DNA of 64,000 nucleotides. Source: Streptomonospora sp. PA3 (GTDB lineage Bacteria > Actinomycetota > Actinomycetes > Streptosporangiales > Streptosporangiaceae). The stretch lies in NCBI RefSeq assembly GCF_009728995.1, contig NZ_VTZW01000003.1, positions 222,341 to 286,340 on the forward strand, read 5' to 3'. Of the stretch, positions 9,301 through 18,033 are shown one piece after another; within the stretch, counting starts at the first letter, position 1, and each line of letters opens with the position of its first letter. Below the pieces are notes generated by a model, which worked only from the letters and a program-made list of their open reading frames with translations, was not told the DNA's origin and ran no database searches. Position numbers and translations under genes: made by a program.

Positions 9301-9810
9301 GACGAGATGGTGCGCAAGCTCATCGACTGGCACGAGGCCGGCGAACGCGAACTCGTCGTGACGGAGGAGGGATTCAGGGTCGACATCGGCGGCATCGAGA
9401 TCACCGGGCGCGTCGACCGGTTGGAGAGGGACGCCCAGGGCCGCGCCGTGGTGGTCGACATCAAGACCGGCAACAGCCGTCCCAAAGACGCCGACCTGGC
9501 GCGCCACCCCCAACTGGGCGTCTACCAACTCGCGGTGCTCAAGTCCGCTTTCGCCGGATTGGGGCTGACCGAGCCCGGCGGCGCCGAGCTGGTGCAGGTG
9601 GGTACGAAGGCCTCCTTCAAGGGCGGCGCCCGCACCCAGGCCCAGGCCCCGCTGGGCGAGGACCCCGACCCGGGGTGGTCGGCGGAACTGGTGCGCGGTG
9701 TCGCCGAGGGCATGTCCGGCGCGCGCTTCCAGGCGGTGCGCAACGACTTCTGCGACTCCTGCGCCGTGCGCTCCAGCTGCCCGGTGCACGACGAGGGGAA
9801 GCGCGTGTGA
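6322..9810 (+). CDS. adnA: AdnA: helicase-nuclease subunit of the AdnAB resection machine
   Basis: Up to 1162 residues. UvrD-like motor: Walker A AGPGTGKTTT (about 66-75), VFVDEYQDTDP (about 269), DPDQSIYGFRGAD (about 302), HRSKGLEWDL (about 728), FYVAVTRARRR (about 803). C-terminal RecB/AddB-like nuclease: GRVDRLERD, then VVVDIKTGN (about 1044). Four Cys (in FTTCELRW near 924 and FCDSCAVRSSC near 1143-1152) match an iron-sulfur staple. The nuclease Asp lies ~118 residues from the end, like mycobacterial AdnA. An Ala/Pro/Glu-rich insert of roughly 70 residues (about 520-590) is unusual. Start is uncertain: GTG at 6322, GTG at 6349 or GTG at 6400 (just before YRLVRR, where the family usually begins). 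Stop overlaps adnB. Role: DNA double-strand break end resection. Confidence 0.92.
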   Translation: MPRRTGGAGVTRDVSGLSWGSGELGRVSSSPYRLVRRVHAEVPPPDLDENQRRVVAHAGGPLLVLAGPGTGKTTTVVEAVVDRIENRGTDPSRVLVLTFSRKAAQELRERITARLRRTTREPLAMTFHSYAYALIRREFARLGDHPPRLLSGPEQLMEVRELLSGESADGAALWPERLRPALETRGFAEELRDFLMRAQERGIDSAGLARLGREHGRDDWVAAGGFLDRYTGRFDVAPVPTLNYAELVRVAANLLSDPAIQARERAAREVVFVDEYQDTDPAQEELLHALAGDGRDLVAVGDPDQSIYGFRGADVRNILEFPQRFPGFGGAPAPVVALRTCRRSGAGLLAASRGVARRLPAVPAAGGGPVNAHRALAPAESVPDGEARVLIAESAAQEAAVIADILRRAHLVDGVPWSDMAVLVRSAARQLPTLRRALSAAGVPVAVGGDEMPLAVEPIVRALLLLIRCALRPETIDEAAAHELLTSQFGEADTVRLRRLARALRRLDLDYRAAERRAAEGGRDSAEPGPALAEPGPAEQSGARSHGGPGGAEAAESAPDGAAEPAAAGGDPSEPRPLGEPAHPHPRGNRPSSALLADALRDPRELTLVDPEVAAPARRIAGYLRLIRDRAAAGASAEDVLWEVWQACGLSERLLRASQAGGRRGAAADRDLDAVVALFESAARYCDRLPPGPPLGFLDDLEAQEIPADSLAERAPQGEAVRILTAHRSKGLEWDLAVVAGVQEGDWPDLRLRGSLLGVEQLVDTASGFGAAAGGPADPAGAAGAAAASKLLDEERRLFYVAVTRARRRLVVTAVGGDDTEERPSRFLAELGLGEPERVSTGRRWLSLSALVADLRSVVTDPQRPDPLRRAAAAHLARLADEGVRGADPAEWYALTPVSDDRPLVDGADDGTIRVSPSQVERFTTCELRWLLENAAGASSMEVTSALGSIVHAVAVLVAEGAGMEEVRRRMDEIWSELDFGGPWFAGKERERADEMVRKLIDWHEAGERELVVTEEGFRVDIGGIEITGRVDRLERDAQGRAVVVDIKTGNSRPKDADLARHPQLGVYQLAVLKSAFAGLGLTEPGGAELVQVGTKASFKGGARTQAQAPLGEDPDPGWSAELVRGVAEGMSGARFQAVRNDFCDSCAVRSSCPVHDEGKRV

Positions 9811-12800
9811 CCGCCGCGGAGTCCGGGCCGATCCCGGTCGGCGGCGCACCCGGCGCCGACTTCCCCCGCCGCCGGCTCAGCCCCGCCGAACTGGCCCGCA
9901 TGCTGGGGCAGCCCGAGCCCACCGCCGAGCAGGCCGACGTCATCGCGGCGCCGCTGGAGCCGGGCGTGGTCGTCGCCGGCGCCGGCTCCGGCAAGAGCGA
10001 GACCATGGCCGGCCGGGTGGTGTGGCTGGTGGCCAACGGCCTGGTCCGCCCCGAGCACGTACTGGGGCTGACCTTCACCCGCAAGGCCGCCGCCGAGCTG
10101 GCCGACCGGGTGCGCCGGCGGCTGGACCAGCTGCGCGCCACCGAGCAGGTGCCCGAGGAGGTCCTCGACGGCGACCCGGCCGTGTCCACCTACAACTCCT
10201 ACGCCGCCCGCCTGGTCGGCGACCACGCGCTGCGCGAAGCGGTCGAGCCCTCCACCCGGCTCATCAGCGAGGGCCAGGCCTACCAGCTCGCCGCGCGCAT
10301 CGTCGCCGACTACGACGGCCCCATGGACGCCGTGACGGTCGGCCCCCGCGCGGTGACCGACCGGGTCCTGGAGCTGGCCGGCGAGCTCTCCGACCACCTG
10401 CGCACGCCCGACGACGTCCGCGGCATCGGCGCCTGGATCGCCCAGCGCGTCGCGGCCCTGCCCGGCAGGCCGCGCGCCGAGACCCGCGGCCTGGAGGAGG
10501 TCCAGCGCCGCCGCGAGCAGCTGCTGCCGCTGGTGGAGCGCTACATCGCCGCCAAGCGCGACCGCGAGGTCATGGACTACGGCGACCAGGTGGCGCTGGC
10601 GGCGCGCATCGCGATGCGCCACGCGGAGGTCGGGCTGATCGAGCGGGGCCGCTTCCGCGTGGTGCTGCTGGACGAGTACCAGGACACCAGCCACGCCCAG
10701 CTGCTGCTGCTGCGTGCGCTGTTCGGCGGCGGCCACCCCGTCACGGCGGTCGGCGACCCCTGCCAGTCCATCTACGGCTGGCGCGGTGCCAGCTCGGGCA
10801 ACCTCACCAGTTTCCCCACCGACTTCCCCGAGGCGCCGGGGCGTCCGGCCCCGGTACGCAAGCTCGCGACGAGCTTTCGCAACGGCGAGCGGGTGCTGCA
10901 CGTCGCCCGGCGCATCTCCGAGCCGCTGCGCGAGGAGAGCGGGTACGTGCCGGTGCTGCACCCGGCAGCGGCGCGCCGGGGCCGGGGCCGGGTGGCCTGC
11001 GGGCTGTTTCTCACCGAGACCCAGGAGGCGCGCTGGATCGCCGAGGCGATACGCGAGCGCATCGACCACTCCGCCCGCTGGGCCCCCGACGGCCTGGAGT
11101 GGCCGCCCGGCGAGGGCGGCGAAGGGCTGCGCTACAGCGACGTGGCGGTGCTGTGCCGCAAGCGGTCGCAGTTCCCCGTGCTGCGCGAGGCGCTGGAGGA
11201 GCAGGGCATCCCCGTCGAGGTCGTCGGCCTGGGCGGGCTGATGACGGTCCCGGAGGTCCGCGACGTCATCGCCACGCTGCGGGTCCTGCACGACCCCACC
11301 GCGGGCAACGAGCTGGCGCGGCTGCTCACCGGCCCGCGCTGGCGCATGGGGCCGCGCGACCTCGTCGCACTGGGCGAACGTGCCGCCGAACTGGCCAAGG
11401 AGACCCGCCGCGACCTGTCCGCGGCGGCGCAGGAGCCCGCCGACGACGACGGCGAGGACCTGCTGCGCCGCACGGTGCTCGACCTCACGGCCGAGAGCGG
11501 CAGCCTCGTCGACGCCCTGGACGACCCCGGGCCGCCCGAGCGCTACTCCGAGACCGGTTTCCGGCGGTTGGCCGCCCTCGGCGCGGAGATGCGCGCGCTG
11601 CGCCGCCTGGCCGCCCAGCCGCTTCCCGACCTGATCGGCGAAGTCGAGCGCGCCCTGGGGCTGGACATCGAGGTCGCTGCGCGGCCCGGGCGCGACCCGG
11701 TGGCCGCGCGCGCCGACCTCGACGCGTTCCTGGACGCGGCCGTGCGTTTCGTCGGCAACAGCGAGGATCCCACGCTGGGCACGTTCCTGAACTACCTGCG
11801 CTCGGCCGAGGACGCGGAGAAGGGCCTGCAGCCGGGCGAGCGGGTCGGCGGCAGCGACACGGTGAAGCTGATGACCGTGCACGCCGCCAAGGGACTGCAG
11901 TGGCCTCTGGTCGCGGTGCCGGGGCTGTCCGGCGGCACGGGGTCGCCGGTGTTCCCCACCAAGGCGCGCGACGCCGGCGGCTGGGTCGCCAAGGAGCAGC
12001 GGCTGCCGTTCCCGCTGCGCGGCGACGCGGCCGGGCTGCCCGCGCTCGCCGACGTCGACAAGGAGAGCATCAAGGCGTTCGTCGCCGCCGACCGCGACCG
12101 GCACCGCATGGAGGAGCGCCGGCTCGCCTACGTCGCCGTCACCCGGGCCTCCTTCGGCCTGCTGTGCTCCGGGCACTGGTGGGGCCATGCCAGCGCGGGC
12201 AGGCGGGGCCCCTCGGTGTTCCTGGAGGAGGTCCGCGAGGTCTGCGAGCAGGGCGGCGGCAGCGTGGCCGCCTGGGCCGACCCGCCGGAGGAGGGCGAGA
12301 CCAACCCGCAGACCGCCCGGGCGGCCTCGGTGGCCTGGCCGCAGCCGCCCGAGGAGGAGGGGGAGGCCGCGGCACGGCGCCACCGCGAGATCCTGGAAGG
12401 CGCCGAACTCGTGGCGCAGGCGCGGCGGGAGCCGTCCTCGGAGGCCGGCGAGGCGCACGGCGGCGGGGCGCACAGCCGCGAGGCGGATGCCCGGGGTGGT
12501 GCGGTGCGAGGCGGCGGCGAGGCGCGGGCCGGCTCCGGCGGAGCGGATCTCGCCGGGCCACCGGAGCACCCGGAGCACCCGGAGTCACCGAGGCCCTCGG
12601 AGCAGGACGGGACCGCAGTCGAGGCCGAGGGGCGGTCCGCCGACGGATCGTGCACCGGCGGCGACCCGCCCGAGACCGTCGGCCGCCGGTGGCTGGCCAC
12701 ACTCGAACGCGCCCGGATGCCCGAGCGCATGCGGCGGCGCCTGGACGGCTGGAACCGCGACACCGAGCTGCTGCTGGCCCACCGCGACACCGCGCCCGCG

Positions 12801-13430
12801 GGCACCGACGGCACGATCCCCGTCGAACTTCCCGCCCACCTGTCGGTCTCCTCGCTGGTGTCGCTGGCCCGCGACCCCGCCGCGCTCGCCCGCCGCATCC
12901 GCCGCCCGCTGCCTCGGCCGCCCGCGCCGCACACCCGGCGCGGCACCGCGTTCCACGCCTGGCTGGAGCAGCGCTTCGGGCAGCAGAGCCTGCTGGGGCC
13001 CGACGAACTCCCCGGCGCGGCTGACGACGGCGCCGGAAGCGACACGGACCTGGCCGAGCTGCAGCGCCGCTTCGACGCCGGCGAGTGGGGCGGGCGGATC
13101 CCCCTGGAGGTCGAGGTCCCCTTCGAGACGATCATCGGCGACCGCCTGATCCGCGGGCGGATGGACGCGGTCTTCCACGACGAGGCCGGCGGCACCTACG
13201 ACGTCGTCGACTGGAAGACCGGCCGCCCGCCCCAGACGGCCCGCGAGCGCCGGGCGGTGGCGGTGCAGCTCGCGGCCTACCGCATCGCCTGGGCGGAGCT
13301 GGCGGGCGTGCCGCTCGACCGGGTCCACGCGGCCTTCCACTACGTGCGGGCCGACGAGACCGTCCGCCCCGCCGACCTGCCGGACGCCGGCGGGCTGGCC
13401 GCGCTGCTGGACGGCCTTCCGCAGGAATAG
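9807..13430 (+). CDS. adnB: AdnB: motor-nuclease subunit of AdnAB
   Basis: 1207 residues from a GTG overlapping the adnA stop (GTGA) with GAGGGGAA 8 nt upstream, so translation is probably coupled. Walker A VAGAGSGKSET (about 54-63), TFTRKAAAELADR, VLLDEYQDTSHAQ (about 284), DPCQSIYGWRGAS, TSFRNGERVL, MTVHAAKGLQWPLV (about 690), AYVAVTRA. C-terminal RecB-like nuclease with YDVVDWKTGRPPQ (about 1130) and no Cys staple, as in mycobacterial AdnB. Between motor and nuclease there is a long low-complexity Glu/Gly/Ala/Ser-rich linker (about 830-955) that is longer than in mycobacteria. Known role: AdnB is the main ATP-driven translocase; the dimer resects DSB ends. Confidence 0.93.
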   Translation: MTAAESGPIPVGGAPGADFPRRRLSPAELARMLGQPEPTAEQADVIAAPLEPGVVVAGAGSGKSETMAGRVVWLVANGLVRPEHVLGLTFTRKAAAELADRVRRRLDQLRATEQVPEEVLDGDPAVSTYNSYAARLVGDHALREAVEPSTRLISEGQAYQLAARIVADYDGPMDAVTVGPRAVTDRVLELAGELSDHLRTPDDVRGIGAWIAQRVAALPGRPRAETRGLEEVQRRREQLLPLVERYIAAKRDREVMDYGDQVALAARIAMRHAEVGLIERGRFRVVLLDEYQDTSHAQLLLLRALFGGGHPVTAVGDPCQSIYGWRGASSGNLTSFPTDFPEAPGRPAPVRKLATSFRNGERVLHVARRISEPLREESGYVPVLHPAAARRGRGRVACGLFLTETQEARWIAEAIRERIDHSARWAPDGLEWPPGEGGEGLRYSDVAVLCRKRSQFPVLREALEEQGIPVEVVGLGGLMTVPEVRDVIATLRVLHDPTAGNELARLLTGPRWRMGPRDLVALGERAAELAKETRRDLSAAAQEPADDDGEDLLRRTVLDLTAESGSLVDALDDPGPPERYSETGFRRLAALGAEMRALRRLAAQPLPDLIGEVERALGLDIEVAARPGRDPVAARADLDAFLDAAVRFVGNSEDPTLGTFLNYLRSAEDAEKGLQPGERVGGSDTVKLMTVHAAKGLQWPLVAVPGLSGGTGSPVFPTKARDAGGWVAKEQRLPFPLRGDAAGLPALADVDKESIKAFVAADRDRHRMEERRLAYVAVTRASFGLLCSGHWWGHASAGRRGPSVFLEEVREVCEQGGGSVAAWADPPEEGETNPQTARAASVAWPQPPEEEGEAAARRHREILEGAELVAQARREPSSEAGEAHGGGAHSREADARGGAVRGGGEARAGSGGADLAGPPEHPEHPESPRPSEQDGTAVEAEGRSADGSCTGGDPPETVGRRWLATLERARMPERMRRRLDGWNRDTELLLAHRDTAPAGTDGTIPVELPAHLSVSSLVSLARDPAALARRIRRPLPRPPAPHTRRGTAFHAWLEQRFGQQSLLGPDELPGAADDGAGSDTDLAELQRRFDAGEWGGRIPLEVEVPFETIIGDRLIRGRMDAVFHDEAGGTYDVVDWKTGRPPQTARERRAVAVQLAAYRIAWAELAGVPLDRVHAAFHYVRADETVRPADLPDAGGLAALLDGLPQE

Positions 13431-13555
13431 CCGCAGGCACCGTGCGGCGGGACTCCGTGTGTCATAGGCCGCGAATATTCTCCTCCGCAACCGATGAGTT
13501 TCACCGTGCGCGCCGGTCTCCACCCGGCAAACACGATCGCACCGAGGAGCGTGCC

Positions 13556-14449
13556 ATGACCGAGACGACGACCCGCGAGCCGCAGACCCGCACGGTGGAC
13601 GCGCCCGGCGCCACCATCCACTACGACGTGCGCGGCGACCTGAGTGAGGCGAGTGCGGACAAGCCCGCCCTCATGCTCGTCGGATCCCCGATGGACGCGA
13701 GCGGCTTCGCCACGCTGGCGGGGTACTTCGCCGACCGCCCCGTGGTGACCTACGACCCGCGCGGTGCCGGACGCAGCCCCCGCACCGACGGCACGCAGAC
13801 GACCCTGCCCGAGGAGCACGCCGACGACCTCCGCCGGGTGATCGAGGCCCTCGGCGTCGACCGGGTGGACCTGTTCGGCAGCAGCGGCGGAGCCCTCAAC
13901 GGCCTCGTCCTGGTGTCGGGCCGCCCCGACCTGGTGCGGACCCTCGTCGCCCACGAGCCGCCGGTCGCCGAAGTCCTCCCGGACCACGACGTGATCGCGG
14001 CCGTCTGCGAGGACATCTACGACACCTACCAGAGCACGGGGATGGGGCCCGCGATGGCGAAGTTCATCGCCTTCGTCCAGTACTCGGGGCCGCTGCCCGC
14101 GGACTACCTCGACCGCCCCGCCCCGGACCCCGCCGCATTCGGACTGCCGACCGAGGACGACGGCTCCCGCGACGACCCGCTGCTCGGCCAGAACATCCGC
14201 AACAGCCCCACGGTCGGGCTCGACTACGAGGCCCTGGCCGCGTCCCCGACCCGCGTCGTCCTCGCGGCCGGCCGGGAATCGGCCGAGGAGATGCCCGGCC
14301 GCGCGGCGGCGGCGGTCGCCGAGCGGATCGGCATCGAGCTGACGATGTTCCCCAGCCACCACGGCGGATTCATGTCCGGGGAGTTCGGCATGGAGGGCGA
14401 GCCCGAGGCGTTCGCCGCCACGCTGCGGAAGGTGCTGGAAGCCTCCTGA
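13556..14449 (+). CDS. alpha/beta hydrolase
   Basis: 297 residues, ATG with GAGGAG 6 nt upstream. Fold marks: YDPRGAGRSPRTDG after strand 4 (about 62-75), nucleophile elbow GSSGGALNG (about 104-112), and FPSHHGGFM near 268-276 with the likely catalytic His. No signal peptide. Resembles the epoxide-hydrolase/haloperoxidase-like group of small cytosolic hydrolases. It follows adnB after 125 bp and is read in the same direction, but it has its own strong RBS and no functional link to repair is visible. The long repeat-filled intergenic region begins directly after it. Confidence 0.82.
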   Translation: MTETTTREPQTRTVDAPGATIHYDVRGDLSEASADKPALMLVGSPMDASGFATLAGYFADRPVVTYDPRGAGRSPRTDGTQTTLPEEHADDLRRVIEALGVDRVDLFGSSGGALNGLVLVSGRPDLVRTLVAHEPPVAEVLPDHDVIAAVCEDIYDTYQSTGMGPAMAKFIAFVQYSGPLPADYLDRPAPDPAAFGLPTEDDGSRDDPLLGQNIRNSPTVGLDYEALAASPTRVVLAAGRESAEEMPGRAAAAVAERIGIELTMFPSHHGGFMSGEFGMEGEPEAFAATLRKVLEAS

Positions 14450-14479
14450 CGCGTCCGGCCCGCCGCCGATCGCCTGCCC

Positions 14480-15470
14480 GCGCGAATCGGTCCGGGTGCC
14501 CGCCGGTGGCGGTGAGCGACGGGGGCAGCGACGGCGGCGGGTGGCTGGGCCGGCGACCACCGGCCCTGGTCGGCGCATGGCCGATCACCCGACGGGGGCG
14601 GCGAGGTCGGCGGGTGGCTGGGCCCGCGCGGATCGGTCCGGGTGCCCGCCGGTTGCCCACCCGACGAGGGGCGGTGACGGCGGCGGGGGTCCGGGCCGGC
14701 GGTGACCGGTTGCTGGAGGCGGATGGCGGGTCGCCCGATGGGGGCGGCGACGGCGGCGGTGGGTTGGGCCCGCGTGGATCGGTTCGGGTGCCCGCCGGAT
14801 GCGCGCCCGACGGGAGCGGCGAGGGTCGGCGGGGGTTGGTTGGGCGGTCACCGGTTGCTGGAGACGGATGGCGGGTCGCCCGACGGAAGCGGCGAGGGCC
14901 GCGGAGGGCTCAGCCCGCACGGATCGGTTCGGGTGGGCGCCGGTGGCGGTAGGCGACGGGGGCGGCGAGGGCGGCGAAGGGCTGGGCCCGCGCGAGTCGG
15001 TTCGGGTGCTCGCCGGTGGCGGTGAGCGACGGGGGCAGCGACGGCGGCGGGTGGCTGGGCCGGCGCCCACCGGCCCGGGTCGGCGCATGGCCGATCACCC
15101 GACGGGGGCGGCGAGGTCGGCGGGTGGCTGGGCCCGCGCGGATCGGTCCGGGTGCCCGCCGGTTGCCCACCCGACGAGGGGCGGTGACGGCGGTGGGGGT
15201 CCGGGCCGGCGGTGACCGGTTGCTGGAGGCGGATGGCGGGTCGCCCGACGGGGGCGGCGACGGCGGCGGTGGGTTGGGCCCGCGTGGATCGGTTCGGGTG
15301 CCCGCCGGTTGAGCGTGCGACGAGGGGCAGCGAGGACGGCGGGGGTCCGGGTCGGCGATCACCGGCTGGTGTGGGCGGGTGGCGGATCACCCGACGAGGC
15401 GGCGACGACGGCGCGAAGGGCTCGGGCCGCGGGATCGGTCCGGGTGGGCGCCGGTGGCCCGCGCGACGGG
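14480..15470 (+). repeat. higher-order satellite, 73/146-bp period, no gene seen
   Basis: The core GATCGGTYCGGGTGCCCGCC (with variants) starts at about 14485, 14631, 14777, 14922, 14995, 15141, 15287 and 15433: steps of 146, 146, 145, 73, 146, 146 and 146. Units alternate between two related ~73-bp monomers (one with CGGTTGCTGGAGGCGGATGG, one with GGCGCATGGCCGATCACC). A segment of ~294 bp at 14505-14798 recurs at 15015-15308 with only a few changes, a 510-bp duplication. Open frames exist on both strands but are Arg/Gly/Pro-rich, lack RBSs and shift between units, so I call it non-coding. Confidence 0.85.
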
Positions 15471-16046
15471 CGGCGCGCCCGGGTGGCGTTCCGGTGCGCC
15501 CCATCCACGGATACACCCGGACCGGAACCCCGAATGCCCGATTTAATTTAACTCGCTCCGGCCCCGGTCGCGTCGAGGGTGTCGGTGGGGCCACGCTCGG
15601 CGCCGAAAGTGACCCTGGCGACACCCTCGACGCGGAACCCGGACACAGAAACCCGACATTCGGCACCTTCGAGGCGGCGGCGGGGCGACGAGACGCGCCG
15701 CGCGATCGCCGGGGCGGGCTCCGGCCGCGCGGAGGGCCGTCCGCGGCGTCGAATCCTCCCGCGATGTCCGGTATGCGGGGGCGCCGGGATGGCCCGCAGG
15801 GCCCGGATCGGCGATGATCATGGCGTTTGGAGCGGAATCGGCGCCTGAAGCGCTCCAAACGCGCACCTCGTGGCGCCCCGGCCGCCTCCACCCCCTGCCA
15901 CAGCCGGGCATTCCGGGTAAACCACCCCGGATTCCTTCCGCATCCCGGAAGATCCGGGGTTGCGGTGCGCCGCGCAGCCCCACCGCGCGCCATCGGCGGG
16001 CATCGTCGACCCGCGCGAGGCGATATGCCCGAAAAGTCCCCGCCCA
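15471..16046. other. spacer between inverted satellites with two stem-loops and an AT-rich patch
   Basis: No supported gene. It holds an AT-rich patch (cgatttaatttaactcg, about 15540-15556), rare for this genome; a perfect 16-bp inverted repeat CGCGTCGAGGGTGTCG (15569) / CGACACCCTCGACGCG (15619) with a 34-nt loop; and an 11-bp inverted repeat GCGTTTGGAGC (15823) / GCTCCAAACGC (15852). Purpose unknown. Confidence 0.6.
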
Positions 16047-16330
16047 GATCGTGTGCAAGAACGGGAGGGACCGCTTTCCAGGAACCCACCGGGCACCCCG
16101 TGGGACGGCCGCCACCGGGGCTGCGGCAATGGGTGCGCCCCGCGAAGCGCGATCACAGCTTGCCGCCGAGCGCACGCAGCCCGTCCCAGGTGGAACCGCA
16201 CCACCGGTGGCGGGCCTCCGAAACACAGGTGCACCGCCGCTCGGCGGCAAGCTGGCGCACCGTGCTTCGCGCAACCCAGCCCCATTGCCGCAACCTCCTG
16301 TGGTGACCGACTCCTTGGACACAACGTAGG
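16047..16330 (-). repeat. nested palindromic MITE-like element, copy C
   Basis: Reverse-oriented copy of the element also seen near 29.7, 40.3 and 55 kb. Outer arms GCGGCAATGGG (16123) / CCCATTGCCGC (16281); inner arm CTTGCCGCCGAGCGCACG (16159) faces GCTCGGCGGCAAG (16239), whose outer part has changed. Ends resemble the family termini (GTGTGCAAGAACGG at left; reverse of CTACGTTGTGTCCAAGGAG at right). It sits in the middle of the inverted satellite region, between convergent genes. Confidence 0.85.
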
Positions 16331-16990
16331 CGGCCCCCACCACCGACCTCGCCGCCGCGTCGGGCGGCCCGCCGTCCGCCGCCGGCAACCGGTGATCGTT
16401 CGGCCCAGCCCCTACCGCCTCGCCGCCCCGTCGGGTGATCGGCCATACGCCGACCTCAACCGGTGACCGCCGACCCCAACCCCGCGCCGCCGTCGCCGCC
16501 CCCGTCGGGCGCGCAACCGGCGAGCACCCGGACCGATTCCCGCGAGCTGAGCCACCCGCGGCCCTCGCCGCCCCGTCGGGTGATCGGCCATACGCCGACC
16601 TCAACCGGTGACCGCCGACCCCAACCCCCGCCGCCCTCGCCGCCCCGTCGCAAGCCCAACCGGCGGGCACCCGGACCGATCCGCGCAGGCTGAGCCACCC
16701 GCGGCCCTTGCCGCCCCGTCGGGTGATCGGCCATTCGCTGCCAGCAACCGATGATCGCCCAGCCCGGCCATCCGCCAGCCGTCGCCGCCCCCGTCGCTCA
16801 CCGTCACCGGCGGGCACCCGGACCGATCCGCGCGAGCCGAGCCACCCGCATCCGTCACCGCCCCGCCGGGCGACCCGCCATCCGCCTCCAGCAACCGGTG
16901 ATCGTCCAGACCGGCTACCCACCGCCCTCGTCGCCCCCGGTACCGTACCGACCGCCACCGGTACCCACCGCCACCGGGACCGACCCGCAC
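16331..16990 (-). repeat. satellite array in inverted orientation
   Basis: Reverse complement of the 14.5-15.5 kb satellite: ACCGAT cores at about 16532, 16675, 16822 and a degenerate one near 16980 (steps 143, 147, ~158), with the partner motifs CGGGTGATCGGCCAT and CAACCGGTGATCG between them. More diverged than the left array. No gene supported. It runs up to the 3' end of the lipoprotein hydrolase. Confidence 0.8.
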
Positions 16991-17019
16991 GGGCCCCTCG
17001 GTGGCGCGCCCGCCGCCGC

Positions 17020-17871
17020 TCATGGCCGCGTGCCGGCGACCGCGCCGTACTCGCCGACGGCGATCGCCGCCGTGGCGGCCAGGGCGGCGCTGCCCGGGCG
17101 GTAGTACTGCGTGTGTCCGCTGATGTGCCCCGGAGCGAATCGGACGGCGCCGAAGGCGGGGTCCATGGGGTCGGCGCCCAGGCCCAGCGGCCCCAGGCGC
17201 AGGCTGGGCACCCAGCGGATCCAGTCGTCGGGCGCGCGCGTGGCCCAGACCCGGGCGCGGATCGCCTCGGCGTCGGCCACGCCCATGCCCGGGCTGGCCA
17301 GCGCGACGACGTCCTCGGCCACCCCCGCGCGGGCGGCCGCCAGCCCGCACACGGCCGTGCCGTAGCTGTGGCAGGCGAGGGTCACCCGCGCGCCGGAGGG
17401 CAGCACTTCCCGCGCGAACCGCGCGAGCGCGTCCGCGCCGCGGCGGGCCCGCGCGATTCCGGCGAGGTCCGCGCTGTAGCCCTGGGGCGGCAGGTAGCCC
17501 AGCCACACCACCACCGCGGAGGGGACCTCGGGCGCGCGCTCGCGCATCTCCGCCTGCAGCGCGCGGCCGTTGGCCAGCGGCACAGCGCCCGGGTGGGCGC
17601 CGCTCGCGCGGAAGTTGCCCCGGTGCTGCCCCGATCCGGGGACGACGACGGCGATGTGCTCGGCGCCGTCGAGGTCGCCCAGCACCTCCACCACGCGCCC
17701 GGAGCCCCAGGGGTCGTCGGCCAGCAGCCGGTGCCCGTCCACGGTGGCCTCGGCGTAGTGCAGCGGCGCAGGCGGCCGCGCCTGCGTCCCGGCCTCGGGG
17801 CGTCCGACGCATGCCGCACCGACGACCGCCAGCAGCGCGCCCAGGAACAGAACCCGCAATCCTCGCGTCAT
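17020..17871 (-). CDS. lipoprotein alpha/beta hydrolase (DUF1023-like)
   Basis: 283 residues. N-terminus MTRGLRVLFLGALLAVVGAAC is a lipoprotein signal peptide with lipobox VGAAC, so the mature protein is probably anchored to the outer face of the membrane. The body contains HIAVVVPGSGQHRGN (oxyanion region), VVVWLGYLPPQGYS, and the nucleophile elbow ACHSYGTAVCG (Ser about residue 168), which is the signature of the actinobacterial alpha/beta-hydrolase family DUF1023. WIRWVPSLRLGPLGLGADPMDPAFG and SGHTQYYRPGS carry the likely acid and His. Substrate unknown. Its 3' end faces the satellite region. Confidence 0.85.
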   Translation of the reverse strand: MTRGLRVLFLGALLAVVGAACVGRPEAGTQARPPAPLHYAEATVDGHRLLADDPWGSGRVVEVLGDLDGAEHIAVVVPGSGQHRGNFRASGAHPGAVPLANGRALQAEMRERAPEVPSAVVVWLGYLPPQGYSADLAGIARARRGADALARFAREVLPSGARVTLACHSYGTAVCGLAAARAGVAEDVVALASPGMGVADAEAIRARVWATRAPDDWIRWVPSLRLGPLGLGADPMDPAFGAVRFAPGHISGHTQYYRPGSAALAATAAIAVGEYGAVAGTRP

Positions 17872-18033
17872 GGGGCATGACGCTAGAAACCGGCGCTTCG
17901 AGATCGCGTCGCCGCGCAGAGCGAATCCGCCCCTGCCCCCTGCGGGGGATGCCGAGCGGTATCGGGGCCCGGGCGGCCAGGGAGTTCAGTGGGCGGGCGG
18001 CGGTACGGAGGCGGGTCGGCGGTAGGGGGAGCC

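Noticed and set aside
6406-9849. Very long minus-strand open frame (1147 codons) opposite adnA
   Set aside because: It is the mirror of a real gene in high-GC DNA: the product has no domains and is Gly/Ala/Arg/Val/Leu low complexity; adnA on the plus strand has all helicase motifs.
14480-16990. Repetitive PE/PPE-like or collagen-like protein gene
   Set aside because: Frames on both strands are broken, composition is Arg/Gly/Pro on one and Pro/Arg/Ser on the other, 73 is not a multiple of 3, and no RBS is present.
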